NCBI GenBank assembly: GCA_943846615.1
Contig: OX044354.1
Span: forward strand, 2,435,001-2,499,000
Source: an uncultured Amylibacter sp.
Lineage (GTDB): Bacteria; Pseudomonadota; Alphaproteobacteria; Rhodobacterales; Rhodobacteraceae
Direction of reading: 5' to 3'
Length of the DNA stretch: 64,000 nt
Shown: piece by piece, positions 48,171 through 55,719 of the stretch
Numbering within the stretch: the first letter of the stretch is position 1
Layout of the letters: each line of letters starts with the position of its first letter
The notes under the pieces: generated by a model
Databases searched by the model: none
The model's input: the letters and a program-made list of their open reading frames with translations, nothing else
Told to the model about the DNA's origin: nothing
Translations under genes and position numbers: made by a program

Positions 48171-48919
48171 TCGATTTAATCTGGCAGGCGCTGTCGTTTG
48201 ATGGCCTGCCTATTTTATTCCTTGCGGTTTGTTTAGCGGGTCTGGTTCGTGGATTTGCAGGGTTTGGCACGGCAATGGTATTCGTGCCAATTGCCGCAAC
48301 TGTTGTCAGCCCTGTTTGGACAATTATCATCATGATGGTTTTTGACCTGTTTGGCCCGTTGGTTTTATTGCCACGTGCATGGCGCGATGGTGAGCCGCGT
48401 GATGTTGGTCTGTTGGGAATTGGTGCGCTGATCGGGCTACCCATTGGGGTTTATTTCCTGATCCAGATCGATCCCGAAATGTTTCGTTGGTTGGTTTCAG
48501 GATTGGCGATTTTGATGCTGACGTTGTTGGCCAGTGGATGGCGGTATCGCAATCCGTTGAATGCAATGATGACCAGTTTGGTGGGACTGATTAGCGGTGT
48601 CATGGCGGGTGTTGCAGCATTGCCGGGGCCAGCCGTTATCCTGTCCTATATGAGCAGTGCACGCCGACCAGAGGTGATCCGTGGCAACACGATGATGTAT
48701 CTGTTTTTGGTGGATATTCTAAGCTTTGTTGTGTTTTTCATCAAAGGGTTGTTGGTTGCGATGCCTATGATGATTGGGTTGGTTTTGGCGGTGCCCTATT
48801 CAGTGGCGGGCATCGTGGGTACGCGGATATTTAACCCCGAGAAGGAACATCTGTATCGTCGTGTTGCCTATTGTTTGATTGCGGGCAGTGCGGTATTGGG
48901 TTTACCGATTTGGGACTAA
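48167..48919 (+). CDS. TSUP-family membrane transporter (TauE/SafE-like)
   Basis: A 250-residue membrane protein of the TauE/SafE group with about seven to eight helices; two similar halves start VRGFAGFGTAMVFVP and ISGVMAGVAALPGPAVIL. The family moves sulfite, sulfoacetate and other anions; the substrate here is unknown. The GTG start overlaps the secF stop. Confidence 0.88.
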   Translation: MIDLIWQALSFDGLPILFLAVCLAGLVRGFAGFGTAMVFVPIAATVVSPVWTIIIMMVFDLFGPLVLLPRAWRDGEPRDVGLLGIGALIGLPIGVYFLIQIDPEMFRWLVSGLAILMLTLLASGWRYRNPLNAMMTSLVGLISGVMAGVAALPGPAVILSYMSSARRPEVIRGNTMMYLFLVDILSFVVFFIKGLLVAMPMMIGLVLAVPYSVAGIVGTRIFNPEKEHLYRRVAYCLIAGSAVLGLPIWD

Positions 48920-48935
48920 GGCTTGGACGTTTATT

Positions 48936-49289
48936 ATGGAATTGAATGAAATCAAATTTACCGGTCAACCACCCGTGGATTCATATGGCCCGGGGTTTTT
49001 CCGTATTGATAATGAGATCGTTCAGGGTGCGTTGATTATTTCACCCGATGGAATGTCGCCGTGGTCAGGTTTGGATGATTTGAACCCGTTGATGGGTATG
49101 GCCGATCACGTAGATGTGGTGTTTATCGGTATGGGTGCGGACATTGCACCATTGCCCAAAGACATCGCCGCCAAGTTGGAAGAGGCGCGGGTTCCCTACG
49201 AAGTGATGAACAGTGCAAGTGCGTGCCGCACGTATAATATCCTGTTATCCGAAGAGCGGCGCGTGGCCTTGGCGGTTTTACCCGTTTAG
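48936..49289 (+). CDS. Mth938-like domain protein
   Basis: A 117-residue soluble protein of the Mth938/DUF498 family (KFTGQPPVDSYGPGFFRID; GALIISPDGMSPW; FIGMGADIAPLPKD; EVMNSASACRTYNILLSEER). Human and archaeal relatives exist (NDUFAF3 belongs to the same fold and assists complex I assembly); whether that role applies here is unknown. It stands after secF, its usual place in Rhodobacterales. ATG at 48936 is the start; a longer frame overlaps the TSUP gene. Confidence 0.9.
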   Translation: MELNEIKFTGQPPVDSYGPGFFRIDNEIVQGALIISPDGMSPWSGLDDLNPLMGMADHVDVVFIGMGADIAPLPKDIAAKLEEARVPYEVMNSASACRTYNILLSEERRVALAVLPV

Positions 49290-49359
49290 GGCTTTCGCAA
49301 TTGAATTGATCGTCTATATTGGCGACCAGAGATTTAACCCAAACCTATGGAGGCCCGAT

Positions 49360-49968
49360 ATGGCTTTTACACTTCCTGATCTACCTTACGCACATGACGC
49401 ATTGGCAAAAGGTGGCATGTCCGCTGAAACGTTGGAATTCCACCACGATTTGCACCACAACGCATATGTAACCAACGGCAATAAATTGATCGAAGGTACA
49501 GAGTGGGAAAACAAGACGTTGGAAGAGATCACTGTTGGTACGTATGATGCGAATGCAACGGCGCAAAACGGTATTTTCAACAACATTTCACAGCTGTGGA
49601 ACCACAACCAGTTTTGGGAAATGATGGGTCCAGAAGGCCGTGCGATGCCGTCTGAGCTAGAAAAAGCGATTGTTGAAAGCTTTGGTTCTGTGGATGCGTT
49701 CAAATCTGAATTTGGTGCAGCAGGCGCTGGTCAATTCGGTTCAGGCTGGTGCTGGTTGGTGAAAGACACCGACGGTGGTTTGAAAGTGACGAAAACAGAG
49801 AACGGTGTGAACCCGTTATGTTTCGGTCAAACGACGTTGTTGGGTTGTGATGTATGGGAGCACTCATACTACATCGATTTCCGCAACAAGCGCCCAGTAT
49901 ACATCACAAACTTCCTAGACAACCTCGTAAACTGGGAAAATGTAGCAGCGCGTTTGGCGTCTGCTTAA
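49360..49968 (+). CDS. sodB: Superoxide dismutase (Fe type)
   Basis: Dismutates superoxide to oxygen and hydrogen peroxide. The 202-residue protein shows metal ligands in EFHHDLHHNAYV (His26 region), NHNQFWEMM (His near 77) and GCDVWEHSYYIDFRNKR (Asp and His near 160). Iron is inferred from family likeness rather than a decisive residue. GGAGG at 49349-49353 precedes the ATG. A start at 49213 would overlap the previous gene. Confidence 0.95.
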   Translation: MAFTLPDLPYAHDALAKGGMSAETLEFHHDLHHNAYVTNGNKLIEGTEWENKTLEEITVGTYDANATAQNGIFNNISQLWNHNQFWEMMGPEGRAMPSELEKAIVESFGSVDAFKSEFGAAGAGQFGSGWCWLVKDTDGGLKVTKTENGVNPLCFGQTTLLGCDVWEHSYYIDFRNKRPVYITNFLDNLVNWENVAARLASA

Positions 49969-50005
49969 TTTTCAGGCGATTTGTAACAAAATGATGAATA
50001 TTTCA

Positions 50006-50036
50006 TTGACTCTGAAATATTTCTGCGCATTGTAAT
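50006..50036 (+). promoter_or_regulatory. Possible sigma-70-type promoter before the structured RNA
   Basis: TTGACT at 50006-50011 and TTGTAA at 50030-50035 (spacer 18) lie just after the sodB stop and would start transcription near 50043. Confidence 0.35.
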
Positions 50037-50042
50037 CGCACA

Positions 50043-50134
50043 GACACCGCGATGCGACGGGAGGACTAAACCCACGGGTTTAGGTCGCATAGCAAAAAGG
50101 CCCCACTGATTAAATTCAGTGGGGTTTCTTTTTT
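50043..50134 (+). ncRNA. Structured RNA: sRNA, sodB 3' end or leader of rarD-like gene
   Basis: ATGCGAC (50052-50058) pairs with GTCGCAT (50084-50090); inside it CTAAACC (50066-50072) pairs with GGTTTAG (50077-50083), leaving a one-sided bulge GGGAGGA (50059-50065). An A-rich linker leads to a strong terminator. The ensemble ends 2 bases before the start codon of the transporter gene. It could be a free sRNA, the processed 3' end of sodB mRNA or an attenuator. No known riboswitch class was matched. Confidence 0.5.
50101..50134 (+). terminator. Rho-independent terminator after sodB / structured RNA
   Basis: CCCCACTGA (50101-50109) pairs perfectly with TCAGTGGGG (50116-50124), loop of 6, then TTTCTTTTTT to 50134. 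The minus strand also has TTTTT after the stem, so it could work both ways. Confidence 0.88.
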
Positions 50135-50136
50135 GA

Positions 50137-51030
50137 ATGGACCTAAAAATGAGAGATGAAACCAAAGGCGTATTGGCGATGTTGTTGGCATGCACCATTT
50201 GGGGGCTGTCGGCGCTGTATTATCGCGCGATTGCACAGGTACCACCGTTAGAGGTTTTGAGCCATCGCACGATTTGGTCTGCGGTGTTTATCGGTATTAT
50301 TTTAATCATCAAGGGCCGCGCATTTACGTTCCCGCGAGGCGCGGTTTTGCGGATTTTGGCGGCGGCTGTGTTCATCAGCCTAAATTGGTTTTTCTTTATC
50401 TATGCGGTGCAGGTCGGCGAGGTCCGTCAGAGCAGTTTGGGGTATTATATTTTTCCGCTGGTGGCAGTTGCATTAGGTGCGTTGTTTTTAGGGGAAAGGT
50501 TACAGCCGGTTCAGTGGTTTGCTGTTGGGCTGGCGGTGGTGGCGGTTTTGATCCTGTCGGTTGGTGTGGGGCAGGTGCCGTATATTTCATTGGTGTTGGC
50601 GTTTACGTTTGGGTTTTATGGGCTGGTCAAAAAAGGTTTGACGATTGGACCGATGCGATCTGTATTTTGGGAAGTGATCGCGTTGTTGCCGCTGGCGCTG
50701 ATCTGGCTGATGGGGGCGCATTGGTTTGATTGGCAGGGCGTGGCGGGACGTAGTGGCGGGTATTTTGGCAGCGGTTTGCAGGTGAGTGTTTTGTTGGTGC
50801 TGTCGGGGATCGTGACGGGGTTGCCGTTGGTTTTGATGGCTTATGCGATGGAGCGGTTGCGATTGGCGACGGTTGGGTTGGTGCAGTATTTGAACCCGAC
50901 GTTGCAATTTACGCTGGCGGTGGTGGTGTTTATGGAACCGGTGGGGCGCACGCATATTGTAGCGTTTGCGTTGATCTGGATTGGGTTGGGGATTTATTCG
51001 TTTAATGCGCTGCGTCAGGAGAGAACGTAG
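50137..51030 (+). CDS. rarD: EamA family transporter, RarD type
   Basis: A 297-residue protein of the DMT superfamily with ten helices; the RarD signature is visible as ACTIWGLSALYYRAIAQVPP, EVLSHRTIWSAVFIGIILI and EVRQSSLGYYIFPLVAVALG. RarD proteins are linked to chloramphenicol resistance in some hosts, but their natural substrate is unknown. The start (ATG 50137, or the in-frame ATG 50149) lies immediately after a terminator, so expression may depend on readthrough. Confidence 0.88.
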   Translation: MDLKMRDETKGVLAMLLACTIWGLSALYYRAIAQVPPLEVLSHRTIWSAVFIGIILIIKGRAFTFPRGAVLRILAAAVFISLNWFFFIYAVQVGEVRQSSLGYYIFPLVAVALGALFLGERLQPVQWFAVGLAVVAVLILSVGVGQVPYISLVLAFTFGFYGLVKKGLTIGPMRSVFWEVIALLPLALIWLMGAHWFDWQGVAGRSGGYFGSGLQVSVLLVLSGIVTGLPLVLMAYAMERLRLATVGLVQYLNPTLQFTLAVVVFMEPVGRTHIVAFALIWIGLGIYSFNALRQERT

Positions 51031-51179
51031 CCGTGTAGCGTTGGGCCGGGGGGAAACGATGAAGTGCTCTTGTTGGGCACTTTATTTTTGCAAAGCATTT
51101 TATTTCAACAATTGAACGCGACGTTAGCCAATCGTTTGCCCGTGGGACGGCCAAACGATACGCGGCGGCCTTACGGCCT
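51031..51179. repeat. Dispersed palindromic element, copy C
   Basis: Begins directly after the rarD-like stop and ends ~18 bases from the stop of the converging LOG gene. Its 5' part (CCGTGTAGCGTTGGGCC, GGGGAAACGA, CTCTTGTTGGGCACTTTAT) and 3' part (AATCGTTTGCCCGTGGGACGG, then CGATACGCGGCGGCC) align in order with the reverse complement of copy A. Confidence 0.65.
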
Positions 51180-51196
51180 TGATTCCGCATGGGTGA

Positions 51197-51754
51197 TTAT
51201 AGGTTCTGTAGTTTGTGCTCTAATTCATCCACAGTATTCACCACGCTAAAATATTCCATGTTTTCGGTGGGGACGAAACCCTGTTCGATTTGGGTATTGA
51301 TCAGGGTGATCAGTGCATCCCAGTAGCCATCGACATTGACGATAAAACAGGGTTTTGAGTGTAGGCCCAGTTGACGCCATGTGATGAGTTCAAAGAACTC
51401 GTCCAAGCTGCCGAAACCACCCGGTAGAAGGACGAAGGCGTCAGCGTTCATAACCATAATTTTTTTACGCTCGTGCATGTTTTCGGTGATGACGAAGGTG
51501 GTGAGATCGCGCTTGCCGACCTCTTTTTGTAACAGGTGTTGTGGGATCACGCCGAAGGTTTGTGCACCTGCGGATTGGGCCGCGTCGGCGACTGCGCCCA
51601 TCAGGCCGATATCGCCTGCGCCGTAGACCAAACGCATGTTTAGGCGTGCAATAAGTGCGCCTGTATCGCGTGCAGCGTTAATATAGCTGTTTTTTGCCCC
51701 GTCACGGTGTGCACAGTAGACGCAAACGGATTTTTTACTTTGTGATTTGGACAT
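51197..51754 (-). CDS. LOG-family phosphoribohydrolase (TIGR00730 type)
   Basis: A 185-residue Rossmann-fold protein. Family motifs are YGAGDIGLMGAVADAA near residue 60 and the catalytic PGGFGSLDEFFELITWRQLG near 110 (PGGxG[TS]xxE). Relatives release free cytokinin-like bases from nucleoside 5'-monophosphates, though in bacteria the real role is often nucleotide salvage or unknown. It converges with the rarD-like gene across repeat copy C. Confidence 0.9.
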   Translation of the reverse strand: MSKSQSKKSVCVYCAHRDGAKNSYINAARDTGALIARLNMRLVYGAGDIGLMGAVADAAQSAGAQTFGVIPQHLLQKEVGKRDLTTFVITENMHERKKIMVMNADAFVLLPGGFGSLDEFFELITWRQLGLHSKPCFIVNVDGYWDALITLINTQIEQGFVPTENMEYFSVVNTVDELEHKLQNL

Positions 51755-51799
51755 TTATACTTACACCTGTTTGAAAGAGGATATCGGGGATATTGGGAC

Positions 51800-52996
51800 A
51801 TGAGCGACGAGAATATGCAAGCTGAAAGCGAAGGCAGACAAGACAAAACCATTTTTTGGATCATCGGTGTTTTGCTGTTAGTGGCGATCCTGTTTTTACT
51901 TGCGGAGCTTTTTAAGCGTGATGAGAGCGTGCCAAGTGAAGCGGCGACCTTTGTGAAGCCAATGGAACAGGTTGTTGAGCCCGCTGTGGTGGAACCCGCA
52001 CCAGAGGTTGTTGTGCAAGAGGTCGTAAAACCTGTTGTAGAGGCAGTTGTGGAAGCAAAGCCAGATGCGCCCGAAGTCGTTGCGGCGGTTCAACCCGAAA
52101 TCGTACCAGAAGTTGTGGCGCCAGAGGTGGCTGTTGAGCCGGTTATTGAGTTGATTGGCGAGCCGAATGTTGAGGCCATTGAAGTCACGACAGCACCTGA
52201 AGTCGTGGTTTCGTCTGATGTCGAGGCGCCGACGTTTGATTTGGTGCGTGTGGATCGTGATGGTGGTGCGGTGATTGCGGGTAAGGCAGCGGCGAATACG
52301 CAGGTGCGCTTGTTAGCGGATGGTCAGGAAATCGATGTGGTGACTGCGGGGCGTGATGGGGCGTTTGCCTTTGTTACAACAATGCCTGAAGGCGTTGATC
52401 CGATGCAGTTGCAATTAGAAGAGATCGGCGAAGAAGTTGTGAAATCCAAGGAAACGGTTTTGGTGATGCCAAGCCCCGTGGGTGACAAAGTTGCCCCCAA
52501 GGTGGTGATTGCAGAGGCCAGTGGTGATATCGTGGTGCAAGAGCAGGGAGAATTGGGGCCAAAGGTTCAACCGCTGTCATTAGAAACCATCAATTATTCC
52601 GCAACGGGTGATGTTGTGTTTGCGGGACGTGGTACGTCGGATCAGGCAGTACGGGTCTATGTGGATAATAAGCCTGTCAGTTTGGGCGCGGTGGACGATG
52701 GGAATTGGCGTTTTGAAGTGCCCGACATTAAAGAGGGGATTTATACCCTGCGTGTTGATGCCGTTGATGAGACAGGCAAGGTTGTTGATCGTGTCGAGAG
52801 TCCGTTCCAGCGTGTAATCGCGGAAATGGAAGAGGGTGCGGTTACAATTCAGCCTGGATTTACGTTGTGGCAGTTAGCTGAATTGAAATATGGTTCGGGT
52901 GATCGGTACATTCAAATCTTTGAGGCCAACCGTGGTACGATTTCCGATCCTGATATGATTTTTCCAGGTCAAATATTCGACGTTCCTGATAACTGA
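51800..52996 (+). CDS. Membrane-anchored LysM protein with Ig-like modules
   Basis: A 398-residue protein with a cytoplasmic N-terminus, one helix (TIFWIIGVLLLVAILFLLAEL, ~20-40) and a Val/Glu/Pro-rich linker to ~145. Two Ig-like repeats follow (RDGGAVIAGKAAANTQVRLL and TGDVVFAGRGTSDQAVRVYV). A C-terminal LysM module (TLWQLAELKYGSGDRYIQIF, near 355-398) should bind peptidoglycan. It resembles rhodobacteral YgaU-like LysM proteins. Divergent from the LOG gene. Confidence 0.85.
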   Translation: MSDENMQAESEGRQDKTIFWIIGVLLLVAILFLLAELFKRDESVPSEAATFVKPMEQVVEPAVVEPAPEVVVQEVVKPVVEAVVEAKPDAPEVVAAVQPEIVPEVVAPEVAVEPVIELIGEPNVEAIEVTTAPEVVVSSDVEAPTFDLVRVDRDGGAVIAGKAAANTQVRLLADGQEIDVVTAGRDGAFAFVTTMPEGVDPMQLQLEEIGEEVVKSKETVLVMPSPVGDKVAPKVVIAEASGDIVVQEQGELGPKVQPLSLETINYSATGDVVFAGRGTSDQAVRVYVDNKPVSLGAVDDGNWRFEVPDIKEGIYTLRVDAVDETGKVVDRVESPFQRVIAEMEEGAVTIQPGFTLWQLAELKYGSGDRYIQIFEANRGTISDPDMIFPGQIFDVPDN

Positions 52997-53073
52997 TCTT
53001 TGATAAATCGAGGTTGATTGCGCTGGTCAATCTGAAATGTGAGGCGTATGTTTAATCTTCAAGGAGATTATCC

Positions 53074-54900
53074 ATGCGACCAACCACGACATCTGTGAAA
53101 TTGAAACCCGGCCAAGGCATGAGCGTGATTAAATCCGTTCTGCCGTATTTGTGGCCCAAGGGGCGCGGCGACATAAAATTGCGCGTTGTCCTGTCGATGC
53201 TGGCGTTGTTGGTTGGTGAGATTTTGGGTGTTATGGCTCCGTTTTTCTATAAGGCGGCGGTCGATGGGTTGGCACCTGATGCGAGTGCGGATCAGACGGT
53301 TTATTTGCTGACTGCTGGTGCGATTGGGTTGACCATTGCCTATGGCGTGATGCGATTGATGTCGGTTGGGTTTAGCCAGCTGCGTGATGTGATTTTTGCA
53401 CGCGTTGGTCAACGTGCGTTGCGTCAATTGGCATTGGAAACATTTCAACACATGCACCGTTTATCATTGCGGTATCATATCACGCGTAAAACCGGTGGAT
53501 TAAGCCGTATTATTGAACGTGGTGTGAAGGGTGTGGAATTCCTATTACGGTTTATGCTGTTTTCTATTGGGCCGTTGGTTTTGAAATTGCTGATTGTTGC
53601 GGGCATATTCTATTTCGCGTTTGGGCCTCTTTATATGGCAATCGTTTTGGTGACGATTGGGTTTTACATCTGGTTTACCTTTGCCGTTACCGAATGGCGT
53701 GTGAAAGTACGCAAGGAAATGAATGACAAGGACACAGATGCCAACCAGAAGGCGGTTGATAGTCTGTTGAATTTCGAGACTGTGAAATATTTTGCCGCAG
53801 AAGAGCGTGAAGCCAAGCGGTATGACGAGAGTATGCGCGGGTATGAAGTGGCCGCGTTGAAAACCAATTATTCGCTGGCATTTTTGAATGTTGGGCAAAC
53901 GTTTATCATCACCATTGGTTTGGTTGGTGTGATGGTTTTGGCCGCGATGGGTGTGCAAGCGGGCACCTTGACGGTGGGTGATTTTGTGATGGTGAATGCG
54001 TTTATGATCCAGATTACGATGCCCTTAGGGTTTCTGGGCACCGTTTACCGCGAAATCCGTCAGGCCTTGGTTGATATGGGCGAGATGTTTGATTTGCTGG
54101 GCCAGCCGCAAGAGGTTGAAGACAAAGATGGTGCGCGTGACCTGAAGGTCAAGGGTGGATTGATTGAGTTTGATGATGTGACCTTTGGCTATAACCCTGA
54201 TCGTGTGATTTTAGCGGGGTTGAATTTGCGTGTGGGCAAGGGAGAAACCGTTGCGGTTGTTGGGCCGTCTGGTTCGGGCAAATCGACGATTGGGCGTCTT
54301 CTGTTCCGTTTTTATGATGTGGGACATGGAACGTTGAAGATTGACGGCCAAGATGTGCGTGATGTGACGCAGAGTTCCGTACATGGGGCCATTGGTATCG
54401 TGCCACAGGATACTGTGTTGTTTAACGACACGGTTGGTTACAACATTGCATATGGTCGTGAAGGCGCCAGCCAAAAAGAGATAGTGGCGGCGGCGAAAGC
54501 GGCGAAAATCCATGATTTCGTGATGAGCCTGCCTGATGGATATCAGACGACAGTGGGTGAACGTGGATTGAAGTTGTCTGGTGGTGAGAAGCAACGTGTG
54601 GGCATTGCACGTACATTGCTAAAAGACCCGCCGATTTTGGTTTTGGACGAGGCGACATCGGCGTTGGACACGGAAACCGAGCGTGACATTCAAGAGAGTT
54701 TGCGCGGGCTTGGTTCTGGGCGGTCTGTGATTACGATTGCGCACCGATTGTCCACTGTGGTGGATGCGGATAAAATTGTGGTGCTGGAACAAGGCGTAAT
54801 TACCGAACAGGGTACGCATGAGGAGTTGCTGAAGCTGGATGGGCGTTATGCGCATATGTGGCATATGCAAGAAGCCGAGAACGCGGAAGATGTAGCCTGA
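53074..54900 (+). CDS. Atm1/HMT-type ABC exporter (half transporter)
   Basis: A 608-residue fusion of a six-helix membrane domain (residues ~25-320) and an ATPase: Walker A VGPSGSGKSTIGRLL near 392, signature LSGGEKQRVGIARTLL near 498 and Walker B ILVLDEATSALD near 520. The membrane part has the Atm1-type DLNFETVKYF-like motif (DSLLNFETVKYFAAEEREAKR). Bacterial Atm1 relatives export glutathione conjugates and heavy-metal complexes. AAGGAG at 53060-53065 precedes the ATG. Confidence 0.92.
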   Translation: MRPTTTSVKLKPGQGMSVIKSVLPYLWPKGRGDIKLRVVLSMLALLVGEILGVMAPFFYKAAVDGLAPDASADQTVYLLTAGAIGLTIAYGVMRLMSVGFSQLRDVIFARVGQRALRQLALETFQHMHRLSLRYHITRKTGGLSRIIERGVKGVEFLLRFMLFSIGPLVLKLLIVAGIFYFAFGPLYMAIVLVTIGFYIWFTFAVTEWRVKVRKEMNDKDTDANQKAVDSLLNFETVKYFAAEEREAKRYDESMRGYEVAALKTNYSLAFLNVGQTFIITIGLVGVMVLAAMGVQAGTLTVGDFVMVNAFMIQITMPLGFLGTVYREIRQALVDMGEMFDLLGQPQEVEDKDGARDLKVKGGLIEFDDVTFGYNPDRVILAGLNLRVGKGETVAVVGPSGSGKSTIGRLLFRFYDVGHGTLKIDGQDVRDVTQSSVHGAIGIVPQDTVLFNDTVGYNIAYGREGASQKEIVAAAKAAKIHDFVMSLPDGYQTTVGERGLKLSGGEKQRVGIARTLLKDPPILVLDEATSALDTETERDIQESLRGLGSGRSVITIAHRLSTVVDADKIVVLEQGVITEQGTHEELLKLDGRYAHMWHMQEAENAEDVA

Positions 54901-54904
54901 TAGA

Positions 54905-54924
54905 GATTGGGCAATTGCCCAATC
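54905..54924. terminator. Perfect palindrome between converging genes
   Basis: GATTGGGCAATTGCCCAATC, a fully symmetric 20-mer (8-bp stem, AATT loop), follows the ABC gene stop by 4 bases and is followed by GTTTCT. Probably a bidirectional terminator. Confidence 0.55.
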
Positions 54925-54948
54925 GTTTCTACGCACCCTTCGGGCGAA

Positions 54949-55650
54949 TTAGAATTTCGCCTTTATCAGATCGATGAGTGACATTTTTAGGGTCATTTGT
55001 AGGCCAAGCGTGTTGTTTTCGCTGTGGCCTGTGAAGGCGTGGTCCGTGATCGTGACGTTGTGATCGATGAAGAAGTTGGGCAGGCTTTTGCTGCGATCCT
55101 TTTTGGCCAATTCCTTGTTCAATGCATCAACCACCAGTGAGGGGACGCCGCGACCGTCGGTGATGCGGTGTGATAGTGTGATTTCGTTGCCCAATAGTTC
55201 GCTGTTTGATGCGGTGGTGAGTGTTAGTGTGTTTTTGATTTTGCCAAGGAATGTGTCGATGGTCATGCGTAGTTTGCCAAGACATTCAAGGCCGGTTCCA
55301 GTGCCTGCACAATTGAGTGTGGAGTTGTTGAGCATTAGCACTTTAATTTTGCTTTTGTCCAAGATGAGTTGTGGTGAGGTTGGGTTGATTAATTGATCCA
55401 AAATCGCGTTCGCATCGGTGAAAGTGCCGCTGATTTGCGCCGTGGCGTTAAAGCCGCGTAATTTGATTTTTGGGTTGTCCCATGTGAGCTTTGCCTGCAC
55501 TTGGCGGTTATCGATTGCTTTGAGTTTTAGGGGAGTTGGGTTTTCGACCAGCATGGATGCGCTGAATGGAAGGGCAACGACGTGTAGAAGTGCGAAAACG
55601 CCCAATACGAGAACCGCGATCACGCCGATAAGGTTTGCCAGAGATTTCAT
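54949..55650 (-). CDS. Membrane-anchored periplasmic protein of unknown function
   Basis: A 233-residue protein with an N-terminal helix (LIGVIAVLVLGVFALLHVVALPFSA) and a mainly beta extracytoplasmic part with two cysteines close together (NCAGTGTGLEC near residue 115). No family identified; the repeated short strands (LKLKAIDNRQVQAKLTWDN; AQISGTFTDAN) suggest an AsmA/LEA-like lipid-binding sandwich, which is only a guess. It is downstream of the RND permease gene on the same strand, 69 bases away. Confidence 0.72.
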   Translation of the reverse strand: MKSLANLIGVIAVLVLGVFALLHVVALPFSASMLVENPTPLKLKAIDNRQVQAKLTWDNPKIKLRGFNATAQISGTFTDANAILDQLINPTSPQLILDKSKIKVLMLNNSTLNCAGTGTGLECLGKLRMTIDTFLGKIKNTLTLTTASNSELLGNEITLSHRITDGRGVPSLVVDALNKELAKKDRSKSLPNFFIDHNVTITDHAFTGHSENNTLGLQMTLKMSLIDLIKAKF

Positions 55651-55719
55651 AATACACCCGTGTTGTTTTCGGGCAGATTACAGGTTGAGGGGACAAAGGC
55701 AATGCATGCCTTTGTCGGA

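Noticed and set aside
50052..50134. Known SAM-II, SAM/SAH or SRP RNA
   Set aside because: The remembered consensus sequences and pseudoknot of these RNAs do not fit; only a generic stem plus terminator is seen.
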